DNA of 64,000 nucleotides from Bacteroidales bacterium. Lineage in GTDB: Bacteria > Bacteroidota > Bacteroidia > Bacteroidales > UBA932. The notes below the pieces were generated by a model. It was not told where the DNA came from. It ran no database searches and was given only the letters and a program-made list of their open reading frames with translations. Position 1 is the first letter of the stretch; each line of letters starts with the position of its first letter. A program made the translations under genes and the position numbers. This document shows positions 26,176-33,818 of the stretch, one piece after another. The stretch lies in NCBI GenBank assembly GCA_017438975.1, contig JAFRUH010000006.1, forward strand, positions 88,508-152,507, in the 5' to 3' direction.

Positions 26176-26586
26176 ATGGCTTACAAAACCACCTACGATC
26201 CGGCCAAGCTGCCTTCTCCGGACAGGATTACCCATCTTGCTCCCAATCAGATTTTCGTCTTCGGGTCGAACCTGCAGGGGGCCCACGGCGGCGGCGCGGC
26301 AAAGGTCGCCTATGACTATTTCGGTGCAGTCTGGGGGCAGGGCGTCGGCCTGCAGGGACAGACCTATGCCATCCCCACGATGCAGGGACCGGTCTCTACC
26401 ATCAAACCTTATGTGGACGAGTTCACGGACTTCGCCAGACAGCACCCGGAGCTCGAATTCCTCGTTACCCGCATCGGTTGCGGAATCGCCGGTTTCAAGG
26501 ATGCCGAGATCGCTCCACTCTTCGAGGCCGCCGGGGCGCTGGACAATGTCCGGCTGCCGAAATCCTTCCTCGACATACTGCAATAA
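26176..26586 (+). CDS. Small macro-domain-like protein (A1S_2505/phage non-structural protein type)
   Basis: A 136-residue cytoplasmic protein. The core FVFGSNLQGAHGGGAA at about 31-46 and the later EFLVTRIGCGIAGFKDAEIAPLF resemble the ligand-binding loops of macro-domain-like proteins, a family often found in phages and mobile elements. Macro domains bind or hydrolyse ADP-ribose, but whether this branch keeps that activity is not established here. It has its own promoter and lies between the AT-rich patch and bcp. The composition is GC-rich like the core genome. It converges on bcp with an 18-base gap. Confidence 0.72.
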   Translation: MAYKTTYDPAKLPSPDRITHLAPNQIFVFGSNLQGAHGGGAAKVAYDYFGAVWGQGVGLQGQTYAIPTMQGPVSTIKPYVDEFTDFARQHPELEFLVTRIGCGIAGFKDAEIAPLFEAAGALDNVRLPKSFLDILQ

Positions 26587-26604
26587 GGTATCGAACAGCG
26601 GGGT

Positions 26605-27060
26605 TCAGATTTCCAGGATCTGACCGGCGGCGTTCTTGGTATCGACTTTCTCGATGATGCGCTCCAGGATGCCGTTCTCATCGAAGATGAAGGTGCGGCG
26701 GAGCGTGCCGAGCGAGGTCTTTCCGTACATTTTCTTCTCTCCCCAGGCCCCGAAGGATTGGAGCATTTCCGTCGTCGTGTCGGCGAGCAGACGGAACGGC
26801 AGCTCGAACTTCGCCCGGAAGCCGGAATGGGACTTAGCACTGTCTTTGCTGACCCCCACCACATTGTATCCGGCCTCCGTCAGGGCGGCGTAATTGTCGC
26901 GGAACGAGCAGGCTTCCGCCGTGCATCCGGACGTATTGTCCTTGGGATAGAAATAGATGATGGTCTTCTTCCCCTTTCCGATGAAATCCTCGGATTTCAC
27001 CATGTTTCCGTCCTGGTCCATGACCTCGAAGGACGGCATTCTGTCTCCGATTGCAAGCAT
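26605..27060 (-). CDS. bcp: Peroxiredoxin, Bcp/PrxQ type
   Basis: A 151-residue thiol peroxidase that reduces hydrogen peroxide and organic hydroperoxides in the cytoplasm using thioredoxin. The catalytic segment YPKDNTSGCTAEACSFRDN holds the peroxidatic Cys46 and resolving Cys51, spaced as in PrxQ proteins. Length is typical. It begins 26 bases after the PP2C phosphatase stop, without an obvious promoter in between, so it may be the last gene of the phosphosignalling transcript. Confidence 0.94.
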   Translation of the reverse strand: MLAIGDRMPSFEVMDQDGNMVKSEDFIGKGKKTIIYFYPKDNTSGCTAEACSFRDNYAALTEAGYNVVGVSKDSAKSHSGFRAKFELPFRLLADTTTEMLQSFGAWGEKKMYGKTSLGTLRRTFIFDENGILERIIEKVDTKNAAGQILEI

Positions 27061-27086
27061 AGGGTTTTCTTCTTGTTACAGGGATC

Positions 27087-28217
27087 TCAAACTTCGGTCA
27101 GGACGGGTTCGGGCGGGGTCGCCTGCTGCTCGGGACTGCCGGACGGTTCCTCCGCCGGAGCGGGACAGACGGTCTCCGGTTCCTCAACTTTCTGTCCGGA
27201 ACCCAGATAATGTTTTCCGAGGAAAAACAGGCCGCAGCACAGAAGGAGGATTCCGAGGACGATCCCGAGGGTCTTCCACGGACAGCGGCGGACCGGCTCG
27301 CTTTCGATGGTCTTGTGCGGCGAGGACGCCTCGGGCCCTTCCGTAATCTCGCAGAGAATGGCGGTGACATTGTCATACCATTCGGCCGCTTCGGCCGCTT
27401 CCCAAAGGGCCGTCCGGCAGGCGGTCATGCTGGAACGGTTGGCGCGGATGATGTCTTCGAGGTTCTTCCCGGGGAGCAGCGCACCGTCCCGGTCATAGGA
27501 TTTCCGGTCCCGGAGAACCCCGCTGAGGCCGTCGCTGCAGAGGAGGATGATATCCCCGCGGCAGACGGAAAGGGAGACGCTGTCGGGCTTGGCCTTCGCG
27601 GACGGGTCGCCGAGACTCCGGGTCACGATGTTCCCGTAAGGATGGACAAAGGCCTCCTCCTCGGTGATCTTTCCTTCATCGACGAGACCCTGGACATAGG
27701 AATGGTCCTTCGAAATCTGGCGGATCCCCTCCGGTTCGCGGAAGAGATAGGCGCGGCTGTCCCCGCACCAGGTGACCGTGAGCGTATCCCCGAACAGCCA
27801 GGCGAGGATCAGGGTGCTGCCCATCCCTTCGCACTCCTTGTCCGAGTTGGATTTCTTTTTGATCGCGGCGTCCGCGTCCACGACGATTCCTTCCATGTAC
27901 CGGGCACGGGAATCCGCCGAAGATAGCACAGAGGCCGTGAGACGGCTTTTCTCGAAACCTGCTTTTACCGTTTCGATCGCCACGGCGGACGCGACTTCTC
28001 CTGCATTCATGCCGCCCATCCCGTCCGCGACGACCATCAGGCATCCGGCTTCGCCCAGATCCTGGACCTCATCGGCCAGGAACTGCCCCTGGATGTCGTT
28101 AGAAAGGTCTGCATCGACGAAAAGGTTGTCCTCGTTCCCCTTGTTCGGGGCGCTTTCATTCCATTTGCCGGCCGGGTCCGTATAGGCCGCGAGCCGGATC
28201 TTTATCTTCTGTGCCAT
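27087..28217 (-). CDS. PP2C-family Ser/Thr phosphatase with C-terminal membrane anchor
   Basis: A 376-residue protein. The PP2C catalytic domain fills about 5-285: metal-binding NEDN at 28-31, VVADGMGGMNAGE at 63-74, a TLILAWLFGDTLTVTWCGDSRAYLF-type core, LLCSDGLSG, and the terminal YDNVTAILCEI. All expected Asp ligands are present, so it should be active. A membrane helix at about 316-334 anchors it, leaving a Pro/Glu-rich tail of about 40 residues outside. It is the fifth gene of the operon that also encodes two Ser/Thr kinases and two further FHA proteins, and is the predicted off-switch. The spacing to the upstream protease gene is 4 bases. Confidence 0.92.
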   Translation of the reverse strand: MAQKIKIRLAAYTDPAGKWNESAPNKGNEDNLFVDADLSNDIQGQFLADEVQDLGEAGCLMVVADGMGGMNAGEVASAVAIETVKAGFEKSRLTASVLSSADSRARYMEGIVVDADAAIKKKSNSDKECEGMGSTLILAWLFGDTLTVTWCGDSRAYLFREPEGIRQISKDHSYVQGLVDEGKITEEEAFVHPYGNIVTRSLGDPSAKAKPDSVSLSVCRGDIILLCSDGLSGVLRDRKSYDRDGALLPGKNLEDIIRANRSSMTACRTALWEAAEAAEWYDNVTAILCEITEGPEASSPHKTIESEPVRRCPWKTLGIVLGILLLCCGLFFLGKHYLGSGQKVEEPETVCPAPAEEPSGSPEQQATPPEPVLTEV

Positions 28218-28221
28218 AGCT

Positions 28222-29775
28222 TTACTTGATTACGGAGATGGGGACGACGCGGTCTTTCCATTTGCCGGAACTCGAGTTGCCGGTCTTGGATCCGAGACGG
28301 TTCGATCCGGACAGGATTCCGACCACGACATACTGCCCGTCCTTGACCGTGACGACCGGACCGCCGGAATTGCCGTGGTCGGTCTCGCTGTTGGACAGGA
28401 GGATGCAGCCGTCGACGTCCAGTCCTTCGCGCGCGACGAAAGATTCACTGTAAATCGGAGTCACGTTGCGGAGGTCTTCCGCTCCGACGCCGACGGGGAA
28501 TCCGAGGATGTCGAGGTGGGTCTTGATCGGGAGGGTCTTGGAATAGGGCCCGTCCGCAACGAGGGATCCTGTCTTTCCGGCCTTTGCCCAGGCGTAATCC
28601 CGTGCATCAGCCGTGTCGATGATCTTGACGGGGAGGTTCATCCCGTCATAGGGAACCGTACCGAGCGTGACGGGCGTGTATGAGCCCATATGGAAAACCG
28701 GCTTGGACAGGGGGTACTTGAACGTAATCCTGTCCCCCTTCGGAGAAACGGCGATGAAATGGCAGGTGAAAGCGTCCGGATTCTGGTTCATCAAGCCGTT
28801 GAGCAGCAGGTCGGACTCGTCCTCCGGGTAGCCCATGAAGGGATTGATGACATGCTGGGCGGTGACGATCTTCCCGTCGTTGAGCAGGAAAGCGGTCCCG
28901 CTGGCCCCGAACACATATTTCTCCGTCCCTTCGCCGAGTTCTATGTAAAACATGCAGAAATAGGTATCGTTGGCAACCTGTTTCAAGGCCTCGGGGAGAC
29001 CGCCGGTCCCGACGGACTGGACTGCCTGCATGGCCCTCCGTGCACGTGCGTTCGCCGCGGAAACCTGCTGGGCCATCTTGGCGAGCCGGTCTTCGTAATC
29101 GGCGATTTTCTTGTTGCTCTCCATCAGTTCGGCGGCGAGGGCGTCCGCCTTTTCCTTGTTCTCCCGGTTGCTCTCGATCTGCTCGGCCAGCACTTTCCCC
29201 TGCTCCAGGAAATCCTGGCGCTGCCGGTAGTTCCAGAAGGTCAGTCCCGCGACGGCGAGCACCAGCACAGCGGCGAGGGACCATATGGCCGTCTTGTAGG
29301 GCCGCAGGGCCTGCTGCCGGAAGAGATTCAGGCGGGCGGTCAGGCCGATGCTGCTGACAAGGCCCTTCTTGCCTTCCGGAATGATGAATCCCAGTTTCGG
29401 CCCGTTCGTCGAAAGCTGGATCTCATCCCCGTTCTGGAGATACCACTCCTTCTGGACCGGATGGCCGTTGAGATAGGTGGTATTGGTCTGGGACAGCTGG
29501 ATCAGCTTCCAGTTGTCGCCGTCCTTGACGATGGCGGCGTGGCGACGGCTGACCGTGGGGAAGTTTTCGTCGAAGCGGACCTGGCAGGCGGGATCCCGGC
29601 CGAGTTCGATCTCGTCCACGATGATGGGCTGGGATTCCCCGGCCTTGTGGTATTGGCTGGACACTTTATGGACCAGCGTATAGTACCGCCTTCCTTCTCC
29701 TCCGAAGATGGATTTCATGCCGGCCCCGATGGATCCGGACAGGGAACGCTTGTAAGATTGGGTGGGTGTTGCCAT
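28222..29775 (-). CDS. FHA domain - transmembrane - coiled coil - trypsin-like serine protease
   Basis: A 517-residue protein. A cytosolic FHA domain at about 34-130 carries the phosphothreonine-binding residues G59-R60, SRRH at 76-79 and N103-G104. A membrane helix lies at 163-181, a coiled coil at about 185-250, and a trypsin-like domain at about 268-517. The catalytic triad appears complete: His308 in VTAQHVI, Asp393 in DYAWAK, and Ser470 in DHGNSGGPV. With FHA inside and protease outside, it could turn a cytosolic phosphorylation event into periplasmic proteolysis or the reverse. It sits between a kinase and a phosphatase in the operon. This layout differs from DegP-type proteases, which lack FHA. 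Confidence 0.9.
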   Translation of the reverse strand: MATPTQSYKRSLSGSIGAGMKSIFGGEGRRYYTLVHKVSSQYHKAGESQPIIVDEIELGRDPACQVRFDENFPTVSRRHAAIVKDGDNWKLIQLSQTNTTYLNGHPVQKEWYLQNGDEIQLSTNGPKLGFIIPEGKKGLVSSIGLTARLNLFRQQALRPYKTAIWSLAAVLVLAVAGLTFWNYRQRQDFLEQGKVLAEQIESNRENKEKADALAAELMESNKKIADYEDRLAKMAQQVSAANARARRAMQAVQSVGTGGLPEALKQVANDTYFCMFYIELGEGTEKYVFGASGTAFLLNDGKIVTAQHVINPFMGYPEDESDLLLNGLMNQNPDAFTCHFIAVSPKGDRITFKYPLSKPVFHMGSYTPVTLGTVPYDGMNLPVKIIDTADARDYAWAKAGKTGSLVADGPYSKTLPIKTHLDILGFPVGVGAEDLRNVTPIYSESFVAREGLDVDGCILLSNSETDHGNSGGPVVTVKDGQYVVVGILSGSNRLGSKTGNSSSGKWKDRVVPISVIK

Positions 29776-29793
29776 ATGGTTATATTATTTTGA

Positions 29794-31707
29794 TTATCGG
29801 AACGTGACAGGGATACTGAACAGCTTTCTCCCCTTGGAATATACCTCATATTTGTAGCGGCCACGCGAATAACAAGTCTTCTGCTCATTGCCCCATCCCG
29901 AGATCCAGTACTTGTTGCAGTCTTCGTTGTATTCTGTCAGGAAGGATCCGGAATCTTTGAAAGAATACCCGGAAGGGGAAGAATTCCCTTTGCTGATGGA
30001 TCCGTCCGGGCGTATGATCTTGATGGAAAATGTCTGGTTATTATAAGCTTCCGGATTTGTAACTCCCCGGAAACCGGTTATTTCCATATAGGCGGCAAGA
30101 TAGTCGGTCTTGGACGCCGGAATCGATTTGTTCTCTGACGTAATCACCCATTCTCCATCCATGAATTCATATTCAACCTCATCCTCCCGGTCTCCGTGGA
30201 ATAAGTAAACGCTTGTAACCATATTGATACCGCTGACCTTTTCCACTGCATCGTCGAACTGTTTCCGGACGGATTCATCTTCTCTTAAGCACAGGGCATG
30301 GGAGAAGTATATCGCCGCATCAACGTTAGATTTAGTATTTTCCGCCTCGGTGACCTCTCTTTTGAATCCCCTCTCTGCAATCAAACTCAGATCCCTGCGG
30401 AGAATTGCAACTTTATTATAGTCCTTATAATAATCCCTATATTTTGTCTCAATGGTATAGAGCGAATCGATAATGTCCTTAAAACTTTCATATTGTTCGA
30501 AACCGCTGGGGTTTTTAAAGACGGTATAAGTCATTTCGCTCATATCATTCTTTACGGAATTGACCGACCGGATATAAGACGGGTAATTCTTCTTCGCCGC
30601 CCGTTTTTCCGGACTCCGGGAGACAAAGAAACAGACCGTCAGCAGTCCCAGCAGGGGGTAGATCCATTTGTTCACGGCAAACCAGGATTTGCGTTTTCCT
30701 TCGGGTTCGGGAACGGGTCCCGGATCCGGACCGGGAGTCGGACCCGGTTGCGGCTGCGTTCCTCCGCCGCCCGCAATCGGGACGGTCGAACGCTCCCGGG
30801 GTTTGTTCCCGCCGGACTTTCCGGGCCGGGGTTCTTCCGGAACGGTCCCGGGCCGTTTCTTCTGGGACGGTTTTACGGGAGCGGGCTTTTCTGGATCCGG
30901 CTCAGGCGGAACCGGTGAAAAGGCTCTCCTTTTCGCCATCGCAGCGATGGCCTCGGCGGTCGGACGGTCCCAGGTCTCTTTCGCGAGACACGCCTTCACC
31001 AGTTTGACGATTTCGGGGTCCGGATACGGGATGTCCGGGATGGCGGCGCCGTTCCGGAGCATGATGCCTCCCTGTCCGAAGAAGGGGAGATTTCCGGTAA
31101 TCATCTCATACAGAGTCACGCCGAAGGCCCAGATGTCCGTCGCCTTGACGGACTCGGCCCGCTCGGAGAACATCTCCGGGCCCATGTACGGGAGGGATCC
31201 GCCGGAGCTGTTCTGCTGGACGGAGCGGGAGGAATTCCGCCTGAGGGTGCTCCGCATTTTCGTGCTGATGCCGAAATCCGTGATGGCAAAAGACCCGCTT
31301 TCCGTCCGCAGGATGTTGTCCGGCTTGATATCATGGTGGACGACATCCATCTTATGCAGGTACGCGAGGCCGGAAGCGACATCCCCGATGAACTGCCACA
31401 GGGTATCCGGATCGCATTCTCCGATGAGGGAGAGGGCCGAAGACGGGCAGTACGGCATGACAAGGAAAGGCCGGCGTTCGAAGACGTCGAAATGGTAGGC
31501 GTGCAGGAGGTTCGGATGGTTCAGGTTGTAGGCGGTCTTGTACTCCTTCTTGAATTCCTCGATCCCGCGGTCGTCCAGGGCGATGTAGATCTTGATGGCG
31601 ACCTCCATGTCCAGCTGCGAGTCGCGGGCAAGCCAAACTTCACCGAAGGATCCGCGTCCCTTCTGTTCCAGGAGAATGTACCTGTTTGCAAATAGTTCTT
31701 GTTCCAT
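29794..31707 (-). CDS. Membrane-anchored Ser/Thr protein kinase with extracytoplasmic C-terminal domain
   Basis: A 637-residue protein. The Hanks-type kinase domain (10-262) has the glycine loop GRGSFGEV at 17-24, ATP-binding K39, HHDIKPDN at 124-131 and DFG at 144-146. The catalytic loop reads HHD rather than HRD, so it is a non-RD kinase. A long Pro/Gly/Lys linker (263-340) precedes one membrane helix at 348-363. The outer part of about 270 residues has a helical region with YRDYYKDYNK and a beta-rich end and matches no family I recognise; it is the likely sensor. The TM-anchored design recalls PknB, but the PASTA repeats are absent. Confidence 0.9.
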   Translation of the reverse strand: MEQELFANRYILLEQKGRGSFGEVWLARDSQLDMEVAIKIYIALDDRGIEEFKKEYKTAYNLNHPNLLHAYHFDVFERRPFLVMPYCPSSALSLIGECDPDTLWQFIGDVASGLAYLHKMDVVHHDIKPDNILRTESGSFAITDFGISTKMRSTLRRNSSRSVQQNSSGGSLPYMGPEMFSERAESVKATDIWAFGVTLYEMITGNLPFFGQGGIMLRNGAAIPDIPYPDPEIVKLVKACLAKETWDRPTAEAIAAMAKRRAFSPVPPEPDPEKPAPVKPSQKKRPGTVPEEPRPGKSGGNKPRERSTVPIAGGGGTQPQPGPTPGPDPGPVPEPEGKRKSWFAVNKWIYPLLGLLTVCFFVSRSPEKRAAKKNYPSYIRSVNSVKNDMSEMTYTVFKNPSGFEQYESFKDIIDSLYTIETKYRDYYKDYNKVAILRRDLSLIAERGFKREVTEAENTKSNVDAAIYFSHALCLREDESVRKQFDDAVEKVSGINMVTSVYLFHGDREDEVEYEFMDGEWVITSENKSIPASKTDYLAAYMEITGFRGVTNPEAYNNQTFSIKIIRPDGSISKGNSSPSGYSFKDSGSFLTEYNEDCNKYWISGWGNEQKTCYSRGRYKYEVYSKGRKLFSIPVTFR

Positions 31708-31719
31708 GATACTTGATTA

Positions 31720-33003
31720 TCAATATCCTTCCACGCGGAGCTTGACGTCCCCGATGGATATAATGTCTCCGGGGCGGATCCGCATGCCGCGCATATCCAC
31801 TTCGGAGGAATTGACATAGGTCCCGTTCAGCGATTCTTCCCACCGTGCGGTATCGGCCACCCACTGGCCGTCCCGGATGATCCAGGACCCGGGGGTTCCG
31901 TCCGTCTCGAGGGTACAATGGTGGCGGGAGATGTAGCAGCTGCACTCTTCTTTCAGGGGAATCCGGTTGTGGACGCTGATGGTGTCGCGGCCGACCGTGA
32001 GGATGCAGCGGCCCTGCCGCAGGTCTTCAAGCCGGTATTCCCGGCCGTATTCTTCGCCCTGCATGACGCGGAGGAGGATTCCGGTCCGGACCGTCAGGAA
32101 AGGATGGTCCGGAATATTCCGCCGGGGTGCTCCTCCGGAGGGAAGGCGGGAGAGAATGTCTCCGGCGCTCTGGGTCCGCGACTTGAAATCGGGAACGAGA
32201 CAGCCTTCGATGATCTCCGGCCAGGGACTCTCAGAAGCGACGATTCTCAGCCGGGAGCGATCCCAGCGGCCGGCTTTCGCGTTTTCGAGGTACCGGGGCA
32301 GCGTCGCCTCCGTGAGTTCGCCGAAAGGGAGTTCTCCGACCAGGATTTCGTACATCATGACCCCGAAGGAAAAGAGGTCGGTCGTCGGGAGGACCGTGGC
32401 GTTGCCTCCCCGGGGCGGATTGACCTGCTCCGGCGGCATATAGGGATAGGTTCCGAAGAGCTGGGAAGGCTTCCCGAGCCATCCGCGTTCGGTCATCCGT
32501 TTGTTACGGTCGCCTGAAATGCCGAAATCCGTCAGGACGGCCGTTCCGTCCTCCCGGATCAGGACATTCTCGGGTTTGAGGTCGCGGTGGACCTTCCCGC
32601 AGGCGTGCAGGTCCCTCAGCCCGGCGAGGATCTGCCCTCCGGCCCGGTTCACGTCGAAGGACCGGCTTGCCGCATAGCGGCGCAGGTCGCCTCCCGGACA
32701 GAATTCCATCAGGATATAGGGATTGCCGCCCACTTCGCCGTACGTGTAGGAATGGGCCAGGTGATCGCTCCGGATCTGTCCGGTTTCGAACTCCATGACG
32801 AAACGGTCCCTCAACCCTTTGCAGACATCGGGGGTAACCGTCCAGAGTTTCAGCAGCTTGAGTGCGAAGACATGGCCGGAGGGGTCGGCCACCTTGTAGA
32901 CGACCCCGAACGTCCCCTCTCCGAGCGGACGTTCGATCCGGTATCTCCCGTCAATGGTGTCTCCGGGATTGAAATCGCAGCGGTCTGCAACAATCAGAGA
33001 CAT
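31720..33003 (-). CDS. Soluble Ser/Thr protein kinase with C-terminal FHA domain
   Basis: A 427-residue protein. The kinase domain (about 21-290) has GEGTFGVV at 28-35, K49, HRDLKPEN at 139-146 and DFG at 159-161, so it is an RD-type active kinase. A C-terminal FHA domain (about 308-427) keeps the phosphopeptide-binding GR at 338-339, SRHH at 359-362 and NGT at 393-395. No membrane helix is seen. It could bind its own or a partner's phosphothreonine and act as the hub of the operon. It starts 5 bases after the zinc-ribbon FHA gene and ends 12 bases before the membrane kinase. Confidence 0.93.
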   Translation of the reverse strand: MSLIVADRCDFNPGDTIDGRYRIERPLGEGTFGVVYKVADPSGHVFALKLLKLWTVTPDVCKGLRDRFVMEFETGQIRSDHLAHSYTYGEVGGNPYILMEFCPGGDLRRYAASRSFDVNRAGGQILAGLRDLHACGKVHRDLKPENVLIREDGTAVLTDFGISGDRNKRMTERGWLGKPSQLFGTYPYMPPEQVNPPRGGNATVLPTTDLFSFGVMMYEILVGELPFGELTEATLPRYLENAKAGRWDRSRLRIVASESPWPEIIEGCLVPDFKSRTQSAGDILSRLPSGGAPRRNIPDHPFLTVRTGILLRVMQGEEYGREYRLEDLRQGRCILTVGRDTISVHNRIPLKEECSCYISRHHCTLETDGTPGSWIIRDGQWVADTARWEESLNGTYVNSSEVDMRGMRIRPGDIISIGDVKLRVEGY

Positions 33004-33008
33004 CCCCG

Positions 33009-33641
33009 TCAGCCCTTGAATTCAAACCTGCGGTTGCCGAGGATGATGATGTCGCCGGATTCGAGCCTGGTCTTGCGGCCGGCATGGACATAGGTCGTTT
33101 TCTGGTCGCTCCTGTCCTCCAGGTACCAGGCTCCGTCCTCGAAGGTGAGGACAGCCTGCTCTTTCGAGGTAATCGACTGGTTGTTGGGATCCGTGTTGGC
33201 CCGGTTCAGCACGATCTGGTCTCCCGAGTAGGAAACCGGCTGATAGCCGACCTGTTCATTCTGCCAGGCGACTGCCTTCAGGGTGCAGAAATGGCTGTCC
33301 TGAGGGGTCTCCCAAGGATTGATCGTACCGGGGCGTTGCCGTCCTGCGGGAGGGGCGACCGGGGGGACGGGTGCCTGGGCGGAGGGCGCTACAGGCTCAC
33401 CGCAGTTCGGACAGACCCGGAACCCGGGGGCGATCGGATATCCGCATTTCTTGCAGGCGCCGCCGAAAAGCTCGCTCTCGGGAAGGGTCCCCTTCAGGGG
33501 ATTGGGTTCCGCAGGCGGAACAGCATTGACAGGAGGAACGGGAGGTAAAGAATGACCCTGTTCGGAATGCAGGGGGGCATTGCACTTTTCACATCTCTCT
33601 TTTCCCTGGGGATTCTCCCAGCCGCAATTCTTGCATCGCAT
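33009..33641 (-). CDS. Double zinc-ribbon protein with C-terminal FHA domain
   Basis: A 210-residue soluble protein. Two CxxC...CxxC zinc ribbons are visible: C3/C6/C17/C20 and C63/C66/C77/C80. They are joined by Pro-rich linkers to an FHA-like domain at about 118-210. Here the usual GR is LNR and the Ser-x-x-His is replaced by SITSK, so phosphothreonine binding may be weakened. It is the first gene of the five-gene operon and a likely adaptor or kinase substrate. A -7 box lies 37 bases upstream. Confidence 0.87.
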   Translation of the reverse strand: MRCKNCGWENPQGKERCEKCNAPLHSEQGHSLPPVPPVNAVPPAEPNPLKGTLPESELFGGACKKCGYPIAPGFRVCPNCGEPVAPSAQAPVPPVAPPAGRQRPGTINPWETPQDSHFCTLKAVAWQNEQVGYQPVSYSGDQIVLNRANTDPNNQSITSKEQAVLTFEDGAWYLEDRSDQKTTYVHAGRKTRLESGDIIILGNRRFEFKG

Positions 33642-33678
33642 AGGTATAAGTCGATTAATCAGTGATTTTATGAATAAG

Positions 33679-33686
33679 CAAATATA
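33679..33686 (-). promoter_or_regulatory. -7 box of the phosphosignalling operon
   Basis: TATATTTG on the minus strand fully matches TAnnTTTG, 37 bases before the zinc-ribbon FHA start. No -33 TTTG at the right spacing was found. Confidence 0.58.
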
Positions 33687-33724
33687 GGAAAAAAATCACA
33701 ATACATTTGTCTGTATGATGATTC

Positions 33725-33756
33725 CTTGCCAAAGCTCATTTAAATTCTTATCTTTG
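33725..33756 (+). promoter_or_regulatory. Promoter of the beta-helix lipoprotein gene
   Basis: CTTG (33725-33728), 20 bases, then TATCTTTG (33749-33756). The match to -33/-7 is good; the leader to the ATG is about 55 bases. Confidence 0.72.
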
Positions 33757-33818
33757 AAAACACACATGTTCAATGTGGATCTGCGTCGCATTGTTGAAAA
33801 AGTAATCATTCCTCTGCC

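Noticed and set aside
27087-33641. Regulatory part of a type VI secretion system
   Set aside because: Kinase, phosphatase and FHA genes fit, but no Tss, Hcp, VgrG or ClpV gene is found on either side.
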